Position numbers and translations under genes: made by a program
Assembly (NCBI GenBank): GCA_024236495.1
Contig: JACKKJ010000002.1
Location: 62,001-126,000 of the forward strand
Length of the DNA: 64,000 nucleotides
Direction of reading: 5' to 3'
From: Paracoccaceae bacterium
GTDB lineage: Bacteria > Pseudomonadota > Alphaproteobacteria > Rhodobacterales > Rhodobacteraceae
Notes under the pieces: generated by a model
Seen by the model: the letters and a program-made list of their open reading frames with translations, nothing else
The model's database searches: none
What the model was told of the DNA's origin: nothing
Shown: in pieces, positions 28,443 through 36,693 of the stretch
Numbering within the stretch: the stretch's first letter is position 1
Layout: every line of letters begins with the position of its first letter

Positions 28443-29390
28443 ATGACCGACCCGCTTACCCTATATCTCGCAGCGCCGCGCGGGTTCTGCGCCGGAGTGG
28501 ACCGCGCCATCCGCATCGTCGAGATGGCGATCGAGAAATGGGGGGCGCCCGTCTATGTCCGCCACGAGATCGTGCACAACCGATTCGTCGTCGACGGGCT
28601 GCGCGCCAAGGGCGCGGTCTTCGTCGAGGAGCTGGAGGACTGCCCGGCGGACCGCCCCGTGATCTTCTCGGCCCATGGCGTTCCAAAGGCCGTGCCGGCA
28701 GAGGCGGCGCGGCGTGGCATGACCTTCGTCGATGCGACATGCCCGCTCGTCTCCAAGGTTCACATCGAGGCCGAGCGGCACCATGAGAACGGCCTGCAGA
28801 TGGTCATGATCGGCCATGCCGGCCACCCCGAGACGCTGGGGACGATGGGCCAGCTGCCCGAAGGTGAGGTGTTGCTGGTCGAGACGGTGGCCGATGTCGC
28901 CGCGATCGCGCCGCGCGATCCGGCGAAGCTGGCGTTCATCACCCAGACCACCCTGTCGGTCGACGACACGGCCGGGATCGTCGCGGCGCTGAAAGCGCGG
29001 TTTCCGGCCATCGTCGGCCCGCACAAGGAAGACATCTGCTATGCCACGACCAACCGGCAGGAGGCCGTCAAGGCGATCGCGCCGAAGATCGACGCGCTGC
29101 TGGTGATCGGCGCGCCGAATTCGTCGAACTCGCGCCGGCTGGTCGAGGTCGGGCGTGCGGCGGGCTGCGGCTATGCGCAGCTTGTCCAGCGCGCGCCGGA
29201 TATCGACTGGCGGGCGCTGGAAGGTGCGCGGGCGGTCGGCTTGACGGCGGGAGCCTCGGCGCCGGAGGTGCTGGTCAACGAGGTGATCGACGCCTTCCGC
29301 GACCGCTACGACGTGACCGTCGAACGTGTCGAAACGGCGCGCGAGGATGTCGAATTCAAGGTGCCGCGCGTGCTTCGGCAATCGGCATGA
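28443..29390 (+). CDS. ispH: 4-hydroxy-3-methylbut-2-enyl diphosphate reductase
   Basis: Last enzyme of the MEP isoprenoid pathway, a [4Fe-4S] protein giving IPP and DMAPP. 315 residues. The three cluster cysteines are in APRGFCAGVDRAI, VDATCPLVSKVH and EDICYATTNRQ; HEIVHNRFVVD and FSAHGVPKAV line the substrate pocket. ATG at 28443. No strong ribosome binding site is visible just upstream. Confidence 0.96.
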   Translation: MTDPLTLYLAAPRGFCAGVDRAIRIVEMAIEKWGAPVYVRHEIVHNRFVVDGLRAKGAVFVEELEDCPADRPVIFSAHGVPKAVPAEAARRGMTFVDATCPLVSKVHIEAERHHENGLQMVMIGHAGHPETLGTMGQLPEGEVLLVETVADVAAIAPRDPAKLAFITQTTLSVDDTAGIVAALKARFPAIVGPHKEDICYATTNRQEAVKAIAPKIDALLVIGAPNSSNSRRLVEVGRAAGCGYAQLVQRAPDIDWRALEGARAVGLTAGASAPEVLVNEVIDAFRDRYDVTVERVETAREDVEFKVPRVLRQSA

Positions 29391-29407
29391 GACGCCCGGC
29401 GGCGGAA

Positions 29408-29458
29408 GTGGGGGCCGTCTGCCCCCACACCCCCGAGGATATTTGAGAAAAGAAGAAG
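29408..29458 (+). repeat. Dispersed GC-hairpin repeat, copy C (directly before rnhA)
   Basis: TGGGGGC-CGTCT-GCCCCCA hairpin (29409-29427), ACACCCCCGAGGATATTTG and a purine tail AGAAAAGAAGAAG that ends right at the rnhA ATG (29459). Very close to copy E at 46724-46775 in its 3' half. The tail may serve as, or replace, the ribosome binding site of rnhA. Confidence 0.75.
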
Positions 29459-29938
29459 ATGGCGGATCTCTTTGCCTATACCGACGGTGCCTGTTCGGGA
29501 AATCCCGGGCCAGGGGGCTGGGGCGTCCTGATGCGGGCGGTCGAGGGGTCGGCGGTGATGCGCGAGCGCGAGCTGAACGGCGGCGAGGCGGAAACGACCA
29601 ACAACCGGATGGAGTTGCTGGCCGCAATCTCTGCGCTGGAGGCGCTGTCGCGGCCTTCGGCGATCACCGTGGTGACCGACAGCGCCTATGTGAAGAACGG
29701 CGTCACCACCTGGATCCACGGCTGGAAGAGGAACGGCTGGCGCACCGCCGACAGGAAGCCTGTCAAGAACGTGGATCTTTGGGAACGTCTGGACGCCGCG
29801 CAGGCGCGCCACACTGTCACCTGGGAATGGATCAAGGGCCATGCCGGCCACCCGGAAAACGAGCGCGCGGACGAACTTGCGAGGGCCGGAATGAAGCCTT
29901 TCAAGCCGCGCAAGGCCCGCGCCGATGACGCTTCTTGA
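29459..29938 (+). CDS. rnhA: Ribonuclease HI
   Basis: Cleaves the RNA strand of RNA-DNA hybrids. 159 residues. Catalytic acidic residues are in FAYTDGACSGNPGPGGWG, NNRMELLAAISAL and VVTDSAYVKNG, with the late HAGHPENERADELA segment. The start codon abuts the 3' end of a dispersed repeat, so its AAGAAG tail is the only candidate ribosome binding site. Its end overlaps the next gene by 14 nt. Confidence 0.96.
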   Translation: MADLFAYTDGACSGNPGPGGWGVLMRAVEGSAVMRERELNGGEAETTNNRMELLAAISALEALSRPSAITVVTDSAYVKNGVTTWIHGWKRNGWRTADRKPVKNVDLWERLDAAQARHTVTWEWIKGHAGHPENERADELARAGMKPFKPRKARADDAS

Positions 29939-30545
29939 GCTTCTCGACTACGCTTCTGTCTTCGTCTTCGCCCTGACCGGGGCGCTGGTCGCGAGCCGCG
30001 CGCAGCTGGACATCGTGGGGTTTGCCTTCGTGGCCGCGCTGACGGCGACGGGCGGTGGCACGGTGCGCGACGTGGTCCTGGACCGCAACCCGGTCTTCTG
30101 GATCGCCGCGCCGTCCTTCGTCGGGGTCGCGGTGGCGGCGGCGGTGGTGGTGTTCTTCACCGCGCACCTTTTCGAAAGCCGTCTGAAGCTTCTGACCTGG
30201 CTCGACGCGCTGGCGCTGGCGGTGGCGGTTCCCGCAGGGACCGGGGTGGCTATGACACTGGGGCACAGCTTTGCCATCGTTCTCTTGATGGGTGTGGCGA
30301 CGGGGTGCCTGGGCGGGCTGATGCGCGACGTGGTCTGCAACGAAGTGCCGCTGGTCCTGAAACAGGGCGAGCTTTACGTGACCGCGGCGCTTGCGGGTGC
30401 GGCGGCGGCGCTGTCGGCGGCCGGAACCCTGGGCCAGGGTCCGGCGCTCCTTCTGTGTGCCGCGGTCGTCTTCACGCTGAGGGCGGGAAGCCTGCTTTTC
30501 GGCTGGCGCCTGCCGGTCTACAAGTCGCGCCCCCCGCGCCGCTAA
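29925..30545 (+). CDS. Trimeric intracellular cation channel (TRIC/UPF0126) protein
   Basis: 206 residues with seven hydrophobic segments in two repeats. The glycine-rich motifs ALTATGGGTVRDVV and GVATGCLGGLMRDVV are the duplicated signature of the bacterial TRIC family (formerly UPF0126, YadS-like), which forms cation channels; some relatives have been linked to glycine transport. It overlaps rnhA at its start. Its TAA shares bases with the TAG of the convergent matB (CTAA at 30542-30545). Confidence 0.88.
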   Translation: MTLLELLDYASVFVFALTGALVASRAQLDIVGFAFVAALTATGGGTVRDVVLDRNPVFWIAAPSFVGVAVAAAVVVFFTAHLFESRLKLLTWLDALALAVAVPAGTGVAMTLGHSFAIVLLMGVATGCLGGLMRDVVCNEVPLVLKQGELYVTAALAGAAAALSAAGTLGQGPALLLCAAVVFTLRAGSLLFGWRLPVYKSRPPRR

Positions 30546-32053
30546 CCGCGGAAAAGCGGGGCGTAGCTGTCGCGCAGCAGGTTCTTCTGGACCTTTCCCA
30601 TCGTGTTGCGCGGCAGGTCCGTGACGATGGCGATATGCTTGGGCCGCTTGAAGGCGGCCAGTTCGGCGGCGATCCCCTGCCTGAGCGCATCGGGGTCAAG
30701 CTTTGCGCCTTTTTCCGGCACGACGACGGCGACCACGGCCTCTCCGAAATCGGGATGCGGCACGCCGATCACCGCGCTTTCCAGCACGCCCGGGCGCGCA
30801 TCCAGCGCCATCTCGATTTCCTTGGGATAGACGTTGAAGCCCCCGGTGATGATCAGATCCTTCCCCCGGCCGACGATGCTGACATAGCCGTCCGCGTCGA
30901 TCTGGCCGAGATCGCCGGTGATGAAGAACCCGTTGCCGCGAAGTTCTTCCCGGGTCTTTTCGGGCATCTGCCAGTAGCCCTTGAAGACGTTCGGGCCGCG
31001 CACCTCGATTACCCCGATCTCACCCTCACGGACCGGGTGCCCGGCGGCGTCGCAGACCTTCAGCTCGATCCCCGGCAGCGGCAAGCCCACGGTGCCCGCG
31101 CGGCGATCCCCGTCATAGGGATTCGAGGTGTTCATGTTGGTTTCGGTCATGCCGTAGCGTTCGAGGATGCGGTGCCCGGTACGGTCCTCCCACTTGCGGT
31201 GCGTCTCTGCCAGAAGCGGCGCGGAGCCGGAGACGAACAGGCGCATGCCCGAGACGAGGTCGCGGTTGAGCCGAGGATCGTCCAGAAGCCGGGTGTAGAA
31301 CGTCGGCACCCCCATCATCGTGGTGGCCTCTGGCAGCAGGCGGATCACCGTCTCGGTGTCGAACTTCGGCAGGAAGATCATCGGGCAGCCGGCCAGGAGC
31401 GCCACGTTGGTGGCGACGAACAGGCCGTGGGTGTGGAAGATCGGCAGCGCGTGCAAGAGCACGTCGGCGGAGGTGAAGCGCCAGGCATCGACCAGCACTT
31501 CGGCGTTCGACAGAAGGTTCGCGTGGCTCATCATAGCGCCCTTCGACCGGCCGGTGGTGCCGGATGTGTAAAGCAGCGCCGCCAGCGTGTCGGGCCCGCA
31601 GGGCTCGGCCGGAAAGTCCTCCGCCTGGCCGGCAGCAAGGTTGGCGAAGCTGCCACTTCCGTCGGGGTCGAGCGTCATCAGCGCGGCGCCACAGTCGCCC
31701 GCAACAGGGGCAAGCGCGTCGGCCCGGGCGCTGTCCGCGAGCAGCAGCCGCGCACCGGAATTGCCGACGAAATAGGCGACCTCGGCCGGGGTGTAGGCGG
31801 TGTTGAGCGGCAGGAACACGATGCCTGCCCGGATGGCGCCCGCGATCACCGCGAGCATATGCGCGCTTTTCTCGAGCTGGAGCGCCACGCGGTCGCCCGG
31901 GGCCAGGCCCGCGCCGCGCAGCGCGTGGGCATAGCGCGCCGCATCGGCAAGAAAGGCGCGGTAGGTGGTTCGTGCACCGTCCGGGGCGATCAGGAAATCG
32001 GCCTCGCTGCCGGCGTGGCGGCCGAAAAGCGCGTCGTAAAGATGGTTCGCCAT
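30542..32053 (-). CDS. matB: Malonyl-CoA synthetase
   Basis: ANL-superfamily ligase that makes malonyl-CoA from malonate, ATP and CoA. 503 residues. The AMP-binding loop YTSGTTGRSKGAMM, the MatB-specific segment HTHGLFVATNVALLAG, ERYGMTETNMNTSNPYDGDR and the C-terminal GGFNVYPKEIE and catalytic Lys-bearing end (RNTMGKVQKN) closely match rhizobial and Rhodopseudomonas MatB as I remember them. No malonyl-CoA decarboxylase gene is adjacent. ATG 32053 is preferred to the in-frame start at 32086 because GGGGGGACTGGA precedes it. Confidence 0.88.
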   Translation of the reverse strand: MANHLYDALFGRHAGSEADFLIAPDGARTTYRAFLADAARYAHALRGAGLAPGDRVALQLEKSAHMLAVIAGAIRAGIVFLPLNTAYTPAEVAYFVGNSGARLLLADSARADALAPVAGDCGAALMTLDPDGSGSFANLAAGQAEDFPAEPCGPDTLAALLYTSGTTGRSKGAMMSHANLLSNAEVLVDAWRFTSADVLLHALPIFHTHGLFVATNVALLAGCPMIFLPKFDTETVIRLLPEATTMMGVPTFYTRLLDDPRLNRDLVSGMRLFVSGSAPLLAETHRKWEDRTGHRILERYGMTETNMNTSNPYDGDRRAGTVGLPLPGIELKVCDAAGHPVREGEIGVIEVRGPNVFKGYWQMPEKTREELRGNGFFITGDLGQIDADGYVSIVGRGKDLIITGGFNVYPKEIEMALDARPGVLESAVIGVPHPDFGEAVVAVVVPEKGAKLDPDALRQGIAAELAAFKRPKHIAIVTDLPRNTMGKVQKNLLRDSYAPLFRG

Positions 32054-32108
32054 TCCAGTCCCCCCGGGGCAAATGCGACCCAGCAATAGCGCCCGGCCGG
32101 GGGGAAAT

Positions 32109-32894
32109 CTACCCGCTGCGCCGAGGGATCAGGCTAAGCGCGAAGATCGCCGCGGCGGCCGCCACGATCGACGGCCCGGCGGGCGTGTCGAGCCGTAAAG
32201 ACAGCCAAAGCCCGCCCAGAACAGAGAACGCACCGGCCAGAACGGCCAGCGCGGCCATCGCCTCGGGCGAACGCGCGGGGCCGCGCGCCGCGGCGGCGGG
32301 AATGATCAGGAGCGCCGCGATCAGGAGCGCACCGACGATCTTGACCGCAACGGCGACGACGAGCGCGAGCGCCAGTGTCAGCAGCAGCCCTTCGCGGCGC
32401 GGGTCGATGCCGGACGCCTGCGCCAGCGCCTCGTCCACGGTCGCGGTCAGGAGCGCCTGCCAGCGCCAGAGAAGTAGCGCGAGGACGGCAAGCGCACCGG
32501 CCCAGACCCAGACGACATCGGTCAGGGTCACGGCCAGGACATCGCCGAAAAGATAGGCGGACAGGTCCGTCCGCACGCCGGGCAGGAAGGACACGGCGAT
32601 CAGGCCAAAGGCCAGCGCCGAATGGGCCAGGACACCCAGGACCGTATCCGCCGCCCGGCCGCGGCCGGTCAGCGCCGAAACTCCAAGGCCCATGGCAAGG
32701 ACGACAGCAAGCGTGCCAAGATAGAAGGGCAGATCCGTGGCCAGCGCCAGCGCCACCCCGAGGATCGCGGCATGCGCTGTCGCGTCCCCGAAGAAGGCCA
32801 TCCGCCGCCAGACCACGAAGGCGCCAAGCGGGCCCGTCGCCAGCGTCAGCCCCAGCCCGGCAAGCGCGGCACGAACAAGAAAATCGTCAGGCAT
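32109..32894 (-). CDS. znuB: Zinc ABC transporter, permease
   Basis: 261-residue inner-membrane permease of the ABC-3 (metal) type. GAFVVWRRMAFFGDATAHAAILG and GRGRAADTVLGVLAHSALAFG are the usual ZnuB loops, with about eight hydrophobic segments. ATG 32894 lies within the 3' end of znuC (overlap of 8 nt). Part of zur-znuC-znuB, divergent from znuA. Confidence 0.94.
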   Translation of the reverse strand: MPDDFLVRAALAGLGLTLATGPLGAFVVWRRMAFFGDATAHAAILGVALALATDLPFYLGTLAVVLAMGLGVSALTGRGRAADTVLGVLAHSALAFGLIAVSFLPGVRTDLSAYLFGDVLAVTLTDVVWVWAGALAVLALLLWRWQALLTATVDEALAQASGIDPRREGLLLTLALALVVAVAVKIVGALLIAALLIIPAAAARGPARSPEAMAALAVLAGAFSVLGGLWLSLRLDTPAGPSIVAAAAAIFALSLIPRRSG

Positions 32895-33702
32895 TCGTGC
32901 CCTCGTGGTGGTGGCTGTGGGCGTGATCGCCGCCGTGGGCATGGGCGTGCCCGTGATCGCGGGCATGATCGTGGGCGGGCCCGTCATGCTGATGATCGTG
33001 GTCGTGATCGTGGACGTGGCGGTAAAGCGCCAGCGCCCCGCCGGTGCCAAGACCGAAAAGCGCACGATACTCTGGCGCGGCAGAGACGACGCGCGGCGTG
33101 CCTTCGCAGCAGACATGGCCGTTCAGGCAGACGACACGGTCCGTCGCGCTCATGACGACATGCAGGTCATGGCTGACCATCAGGACGGCAACGCCGGTTT
33201 CGCCGCGCACTTCCTCGATCAGGCGGTAGAAGGCGGCGACGCCGGGCTGGTCAAGGCCCTGGGTCGGTTCGTCGAGGATCAGAATCTCGGGCCGTGCCAG
33301 CAGCGCACGGGCCAGCAGAACCCGCTGGAACTGGCCGCCCGACAGCGCCGACATCGCCCGCGCCTCAAGCCCGGGCACGCCGACGCGCGTCAGGGCGGCC
33401 GCCGCATCCGCATCGCTTGCGCGGGCGGGAAGCGACAGGAACCGGCGAACCGTCATCGGCAGCCTCGGGTCCAGGTGCAGGCGCTGGGGCACATAGCCGA
33501 TACGCAGGCCCGGAGCCCGTGTCACCTGCCCCTCCGCCGCCTTCTCAAGGCCGATCAGGGCCTTGAGAAGCGTCGATTTCCCTGACCCGTTCGGCCCGAC
33601 CACCGTCACGATCTCGCCTTTCGCGATGGCGAAATCGACACCCGCAAGAACGGTCTGGCCACCGTGGCGGACGGTCAGGCCCCGCGCCGCGATCAGGGTC
33701 AT
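32887..33702 (-). CDS. znuC: Zinc ABC transporter, ATP-binding protein with His-rich tail
   Basis: 271 residues. Walker A GPNGSGKST, signature LSGGQFQRVLLARAL and Walker B ILILDEPTQG give a complete ATPase. The last 45 or so residues are a His/Asp run (HVHDHDHDHQHDGPAHDH, then further HAHAH and HSHHH units). Such a tail is not part of the ATPase fold and probably binds zinc, either as a sensor of cytoplasmic zinc or as a store. The start overlaps the zur stop. Confidence 0.94.
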   Translation of the reverse strand: MTLIAARGLTVRHGGQTVLAGVDFAIAKGEIVTVVGPNGSGKSTLLKALIGLEKAAEGQVTRAPGLRIGYVPQRLHLDPRLPMTVRRFLSLPARASDADAAAALTRVGVPGLEARAMSALSGGQFQRVLLARALLARPEILILDEPTQGLDQPGVAAFYRLIEEVRGETGVAVLMVSHDLHVVMSATDRVVCLNGHVCCEGTPRVVSAAPEYRALFGLGTGGALALYRHVHDHDHDHQHDGPAHDHARDHGHAHAHGGDHAHSHHHEGTNA

Positions 33703-34196
33703 TTGCCCGCCCCCGCACAGGCCGGGCAAAGGCCCAGCGCCTCGGCATTCATCCGTTCGATCGCAAAGCCGATGGCGCCAGCGGCGGCTTCCATTGCCGC
33801 GCGGACCGCTTCGGCGGGCGCTTCGGCGACCGCGCCGCAGGCCCGGCAGATGAAGAACGCCGGGGCATGCGCTTCGCCGGGATGCATGCAGGCGGCGAAG
33901 GCATTCAGCCGGCGGATGCGATGGGCCAGCCCCTGCTCGACCAGAAATTCCAGCGCGCGGTAGGCAACCGGGGGCTTGTTGCCGAAACCTTCCGCCGCCA
34001 GACGCTCCAGCACCTCGTAGGCGCCCATCGCGCGATGCGCTTCCAGCAGAATCTCAAGCGCGCGCCGTCGAACGGGCGTCAGCCGGATGCCGCGCTTCTC
34101 GGCCAGTGCATCGGCCCGCGCCAGAATGCCGCCGGCGCAATCGCCGTGATCGTGCCGCGCGAAGGCGAGCGCTGCGGTTTCGACATCGTCGGACAT
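33699..34196 (-). CDS. zur: Zinc uptake regulator, Fur family
   Basis: 165-residue zinc-dependent repressor. Winged helix with RLTPVRRRALEILLEAHRAMGAYEVLERL, NKPPVAYRALEFLVEQGLAHRI, metal ligands in ACMHPGEAH, and two CxxC pairs (FICRACGAV; GLCPACAGAG) for the structural zinc. ATG 34196 is chosen; in-frame ATGs at 34205 and 34208 fall on the edge of the first Zur box. No clear ribosome binding site is visible. It heads zur-znuC-znuB and is divergent from znuA, an arrangement that allows shared autoregulation. Confidence 0.93.
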   Translation of the reverse strand: MSDDVETAALAFARHDHGDCAGGILARADALAEKRGIRLTPVRRRALEILLEAHRAMGAYEVLERLAAEGFGNKPPVAYRALEFLVEQGLAHRIRRLNAFAACMHPGEAHAPAFFICRACGAVAEAPAEAVRAAMEAAAGAIGFAIERMNAEALGLCPACAGAGK

Positions 34197-34207
34197 GCAT
34201 TTCATCA

Positions 34208-34250
34208 TGTTATACTATAACAGTTCTTGCGTATACGTTATGATATAACA
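34208..34250. promoter_or_regulatory. Two Zur-box palindromes between zur and znuA
   Basis: TGTTATACTATAACA is a perfect 15-nt dyad at 34208-34222; a second, GTTAT-GAT-ATAAC, lies at 34237-34249. Their centres are 28 bp apart. Both fit the GTTAT-N3-ATAAC core known for alphaproteobacterial Zur. The region is strikingly AT-rich for this genome and sits between the divergent zur and znuA starts, so it should repress both directions when zinc is plentiful. Confidence 0.8.
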
Positions 34251-34288
34251 TATAAGGCCGCGATCTCACTCGCAAGCAAGGAGTTTCC

Positions 34289-35302
34289 ATGCGCCGTCTT
34301 GTCTTTCTTTTCGCGCTTGCCGCCACGCCCGCCTGCGCCGAGGTGCCGCGCGTCGTCACCGACATGCCGGTCGTGCAGTCGCTGGTCGCATCGGTGATGG
34401 GCGAACTCGGATCGCCCGGGGTGCTCCTGGACAAGGGCGCCGATGCCCATGACTTTCAGCTCCGCCCATCCCAGCGCGCGGCCCTGGGAGAGGCGGATAT
34501 CGTCTTCTGGATCGGGCCGGAAATGACGCCCTGGCTTGATCGCGCGCTGGAGGCAGCGTCGCCGTCCGGGGCGATCGCCCTTCTGCACACCGAAGGCACA
34601 CACACCCGCAACTTTGCCGAAGCCGAAATGGATCACGCCGGGGCGCATGACGACCATGACGGCCATGACGACCATGATGACCATGACGGCCATGATGACC
34701 ATGACGGCCATGATGACCATGATGACCATGATGACCATGATGACCACGAAGATACGGACCACGGGCATGTCCACGCGGGGCTTGACCCCCACGCCTGGCT
34801 TGACCCCGCCAATGGCGCGGTCTGGCTGGATGTCATCGCGGATGCGCTGGCCGCGCGCGATCCCGAAAATGGCGAAACCTATCGCGCCAATGCGGCTTCG
34901 GAAAAGGCCGGCCTCATGAGCCTTGCGGGCGAAATGGGCGCCGTATTCGCGACCCTGCCGTCCGCCCCGATCGTCGTCGGCCACGATGCCTTCGGTTATT
35001 TCGCCGACCGCTTCGGGCTGAGCGTTGCCGCCAGCGTGGCCGAAGGGGACGCCGCCGCGCCCGGCGCCGCCCATCTGTCCGAGATTCGCGAGATTCTGGA
35101 AAGCGGGGGGGCGGCGTGCATCTTCCCCGAAGCGGGAAGCGATCCGAAGATCATCGCAACGCTGGCCGAGGGGACACCCGCCCGCATCGGGCGCCCGCTG
35201 GACCCCTCCGGGCGCAGCATGGAGCCGGGATCGGGCCTATACACGGCGATCCTGCGCAGTACGGCCGAAAGCATCCACGACTGCCTGTCGGCCGCACCCT
35301 GA
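34289..35302 (+). CDS. znuA: Zinc ABC transporter, substrate-binding protein
   Basis: 337-residue periplasmic zinc receptor. Signal peptide MRRLVFLFALAATPACA. Metal ligands: a His in DAHDFQLRPSQ, one in HAGLDPHAWLDP, one in VVGHDAFGYF, and an Asp near PEAGSD. Between the first two is a very long His/Asp loop (residues about 117-155, made of HDGHDDHD units) encoded by a 9-bp tandem-like DNA repeat at about 34647-34747. Such loops are known in ZnuA and are thought to capture zinc. AAGGAG lies five nt before the ATG. Confidence 0.95.
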   Translation: MRRLVFLFALAATPACAEVPRVVTDMPVVQSLVASVMGELGSPGVLLDKGADAHDFQLRPSQRAALGEADIVFWIGPEMTPWLDRALEAASPSGAIALLHTEGTHTRNFAEAEMDHAGAHDDHDGHDDHDDHDGHDDHDGHDDHDDHDDHDDHEDTDHGHVHAGLDPHAWLDPANGAVWLDVIADALAARDPENGETYRANAASEKAGLMSLAGEMGAVFATLPSAPIVVGHDAFGYFADRFGLSVAASVAEGDAAAPGAAHLSEIREILESGGAACIFPEAGSDPKIIATLAEGTPARIGRPLDPSGRSMEPGSGLYTAILRSTAESIHDCLSAAP

Positions 35303-35308
35303 CCGCCT

Positions 35309-35629
35309 TTAGTCGTAGCTTGCCATCACCTCGTACATCACCGGCTCGAACCGGGAACACAGCGCGGCAATGCGGCGGTTGCGTTCCCGCATTTCGGCGG
35401 TGCGCAACATGGCCTGAAAATCCTCGCGCCGCTGCCATTGGGAATAATTGGCGATGCGGGTCTGGGCGTCATTCATGTGCAGGCCGGCACCGATGAACCC
35501 CGGCTGGTGCGAAATGAACTTGTCGTAGGCATCGCGCAATTCGTCCATCAGGTCTTGCGCCGTGCCCGGCGTCATCTCGAAGGTGGTGATGACGGTCTGG
35601 CCGGAAAACTCGCTGGAAATCTTGGGCAT
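35309..35629 (-). CDS. Antibiotic biosynthesis monooxygenase-like (ABM fold) protein
   Basis: 106-residue small protein of the dimeric alpha-beta barrel type. GQTVITTFEMTPGTAQDLMDEL and HQPGFIGAGLHMNDAQTRIANYSQW are the usual pattern of the ABM family. No catalytic residues can be assigned, and the substrate is unknown. GGGAGGA precedes the ATG. It is convergent with znuA and lies 70 nt downstream of bhcR on the same strand. Confidence 0.75.
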   Translation of the reverse strand: MPKISSEFSGQTVITTFEMTPGTAQDLMDELRDAYDKFISHQPGFIGAGLHMNDAQTRIANYSQWQRREDFQAMLRTAEMRERNRRIAALCSRFEPVMYEVMASYD

Positions 35630-35699
35630 GGCTTCCTCCCTGGCGCGCGTCTGTCACCGACTATCGCGCCGGGGCGGCGGTCTGTAAACGGGTTTCGCC

Positions 35700-36512
35700 T
35701 CAGGACGGGATGCGCCCGCCGGTCGCCTCGGTCACCGTATCGGCCGCCCGGCGCACCTGCGCCCCGATCGCCCCCGCGTTCTCAAGCGCCATGCGGAAGG
35801 CCGGACCGGAAACCGAAAGACCCGCCACCGGTTCGCCATGCGCGTTGAAGACCGGGGCGGCCACGCAGCGCATCCCCTCGGCCCGCTCCTGGTCGTCGAT
35901 GGCATAGCCGCGCGCCCGAGTCGCCGCCAGGTCCGCCAGAAGCGCCCCCTCGGTCGCAAGCGACCTTGGTGTCAGCGCCTGCAAGCCCTGCGCCGCGATC
36001 TGGCGCACGCGCGCCTCTGGGTACCAGGCCAGAAGCGCCTTTCCGATACCGGAGATATGCATCGCCGAAAGGGTGCCGGGCGGAAAGAAGGCGCGGATCG
36101 CCTCGTGCGTTTCGACCTGGCTCAGAAACAGCACCCGGTCGCGATGCTCGACCCCGAGGTTCGAGGTTTCGCCGGTTTCCCGCATCAGCCGGTCCATCGG
36201 CTGGCGCGCCCGCTCGACGACCTTGGTGCGACGCAGAAATTCGGACCCGACCCTGAACGCCCCGCCGCCCACATGCCAAAGCTGGCCGGGGTCCTCGACC
36301 TCGACGAAACCGTGGGTCTGAAGCGTGGTCAGCACCCGGTAGACGGTCGGCGCCGACTGGCCGCTGCGCTGCGCAAGTTCAGAAAGGGTCAGGCCGCCGG
36401 CCTCGCTGACCACCTTCAGAATCATCAGCGCCCGGTCGAGCGACTGGATGGTGTTCTGTTCCGTCCGGTCATGAAAGCTTTTCGGTCTTCCGCGCGTGCG
36501 CTGTTCGGCCAT
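35700..36512 (-). CDS. bhcR: IclR-family regulator of the beta-hydroxyaspartate cycle
   Basis: 270 residues: N-terminal winged helix (SLDRALMILKVVSEAGG, LSELAQRSGQSAPTVYRVLTTLQ) and the C-terminal effector domain (HISGIGKALLAWYPE, GYAIDDQERAEGMRCVAAPVF). Divergent from bhcABCD. In Paracoccus denitrificans the homologous BhcR controls the cluster in response to glyoxylate. ATG 36512 is used; an upstream in-frame start at 36581 would run through the operator region. A near-perfect dyad lies just upstream. Confidence 0.9.
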   Translation of the reverse strand: MAEQRTRGRPKSFHDRTEQNTIQSLDRALMILKVVSEAGGLTLSELAQRSGQSAPTVYRVLTTLQTHGFVEVEDPGQLWHVGGGAFRVGSEFLRRTKVVERARQPMDRLMRETGETSNLGVEHRDRVLFLSQVETHEAIRAFFPPGTLSAMHISGIGKALLAWYPEARVRQIAAQGLQALTPRSLATEGALLADLAATRARGYAIDDQERAEGMRCVAAPVFNAHGEPVAGLSVSGPAFRMALENAGAIGAQVRRAADTVTEATGGRIPS

Positions 36513-36540
36513 GGTGCGTTCCCCCCCCAAATATTTCGTA

Positions 36541-36556
36541 GAATGAAAATTCATTC
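36541..36556. promoter_or_regulatory. Probable BhcR operator (dyad)
   Basis: GAATGAA-AA-TTCATTC, a 16-nt inverted repeat with perfect 7-nt arms, lies 29 nt before bhcR and 137 nt before bhcA, in an AT-rich intergenic strip. A second symmetric sequence, TTTTTCGAAAAA, is at 36625-36636, closer to bhcA. IclR regulators bind such dyads; which of the two is the actual site is inference. Confidence 0.5.
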
Positions 36557-36693
36557 CGATCAATGAAAAAGCTAAGATCATTTAATATCAATATGTTATA
36601 ATTCTTTTACGCCCTATGAAATGATTTTTCGAAAAAATTGGCACCCGCGAGGGGACGCGATATCGTGCCGGAATTCCGAATTTGGGGGGTCCC

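Noticed and set aside
30305..32089. 594-codon plus-strand frame opposite matB
   Set aside because: Antisense shadow of matB with no recognisable motif.
34647..34747. Short tandem DNA units in znuA, possible CRISPR-like array
   Set aside because: The units are 9-bp His/Asp codons in frame within znuA with no spacers; they encode the zinc-binding loop.
36531..36548. CCCCCCAAATATTTCGTAGAATGAAA, similar to the dispersed repeat
   Set aside because: Only the ATATTT core and AGAATGAAA agree with the repeat. There is no GC hairpin, and the region is better explained by the BhcR operator dyad.
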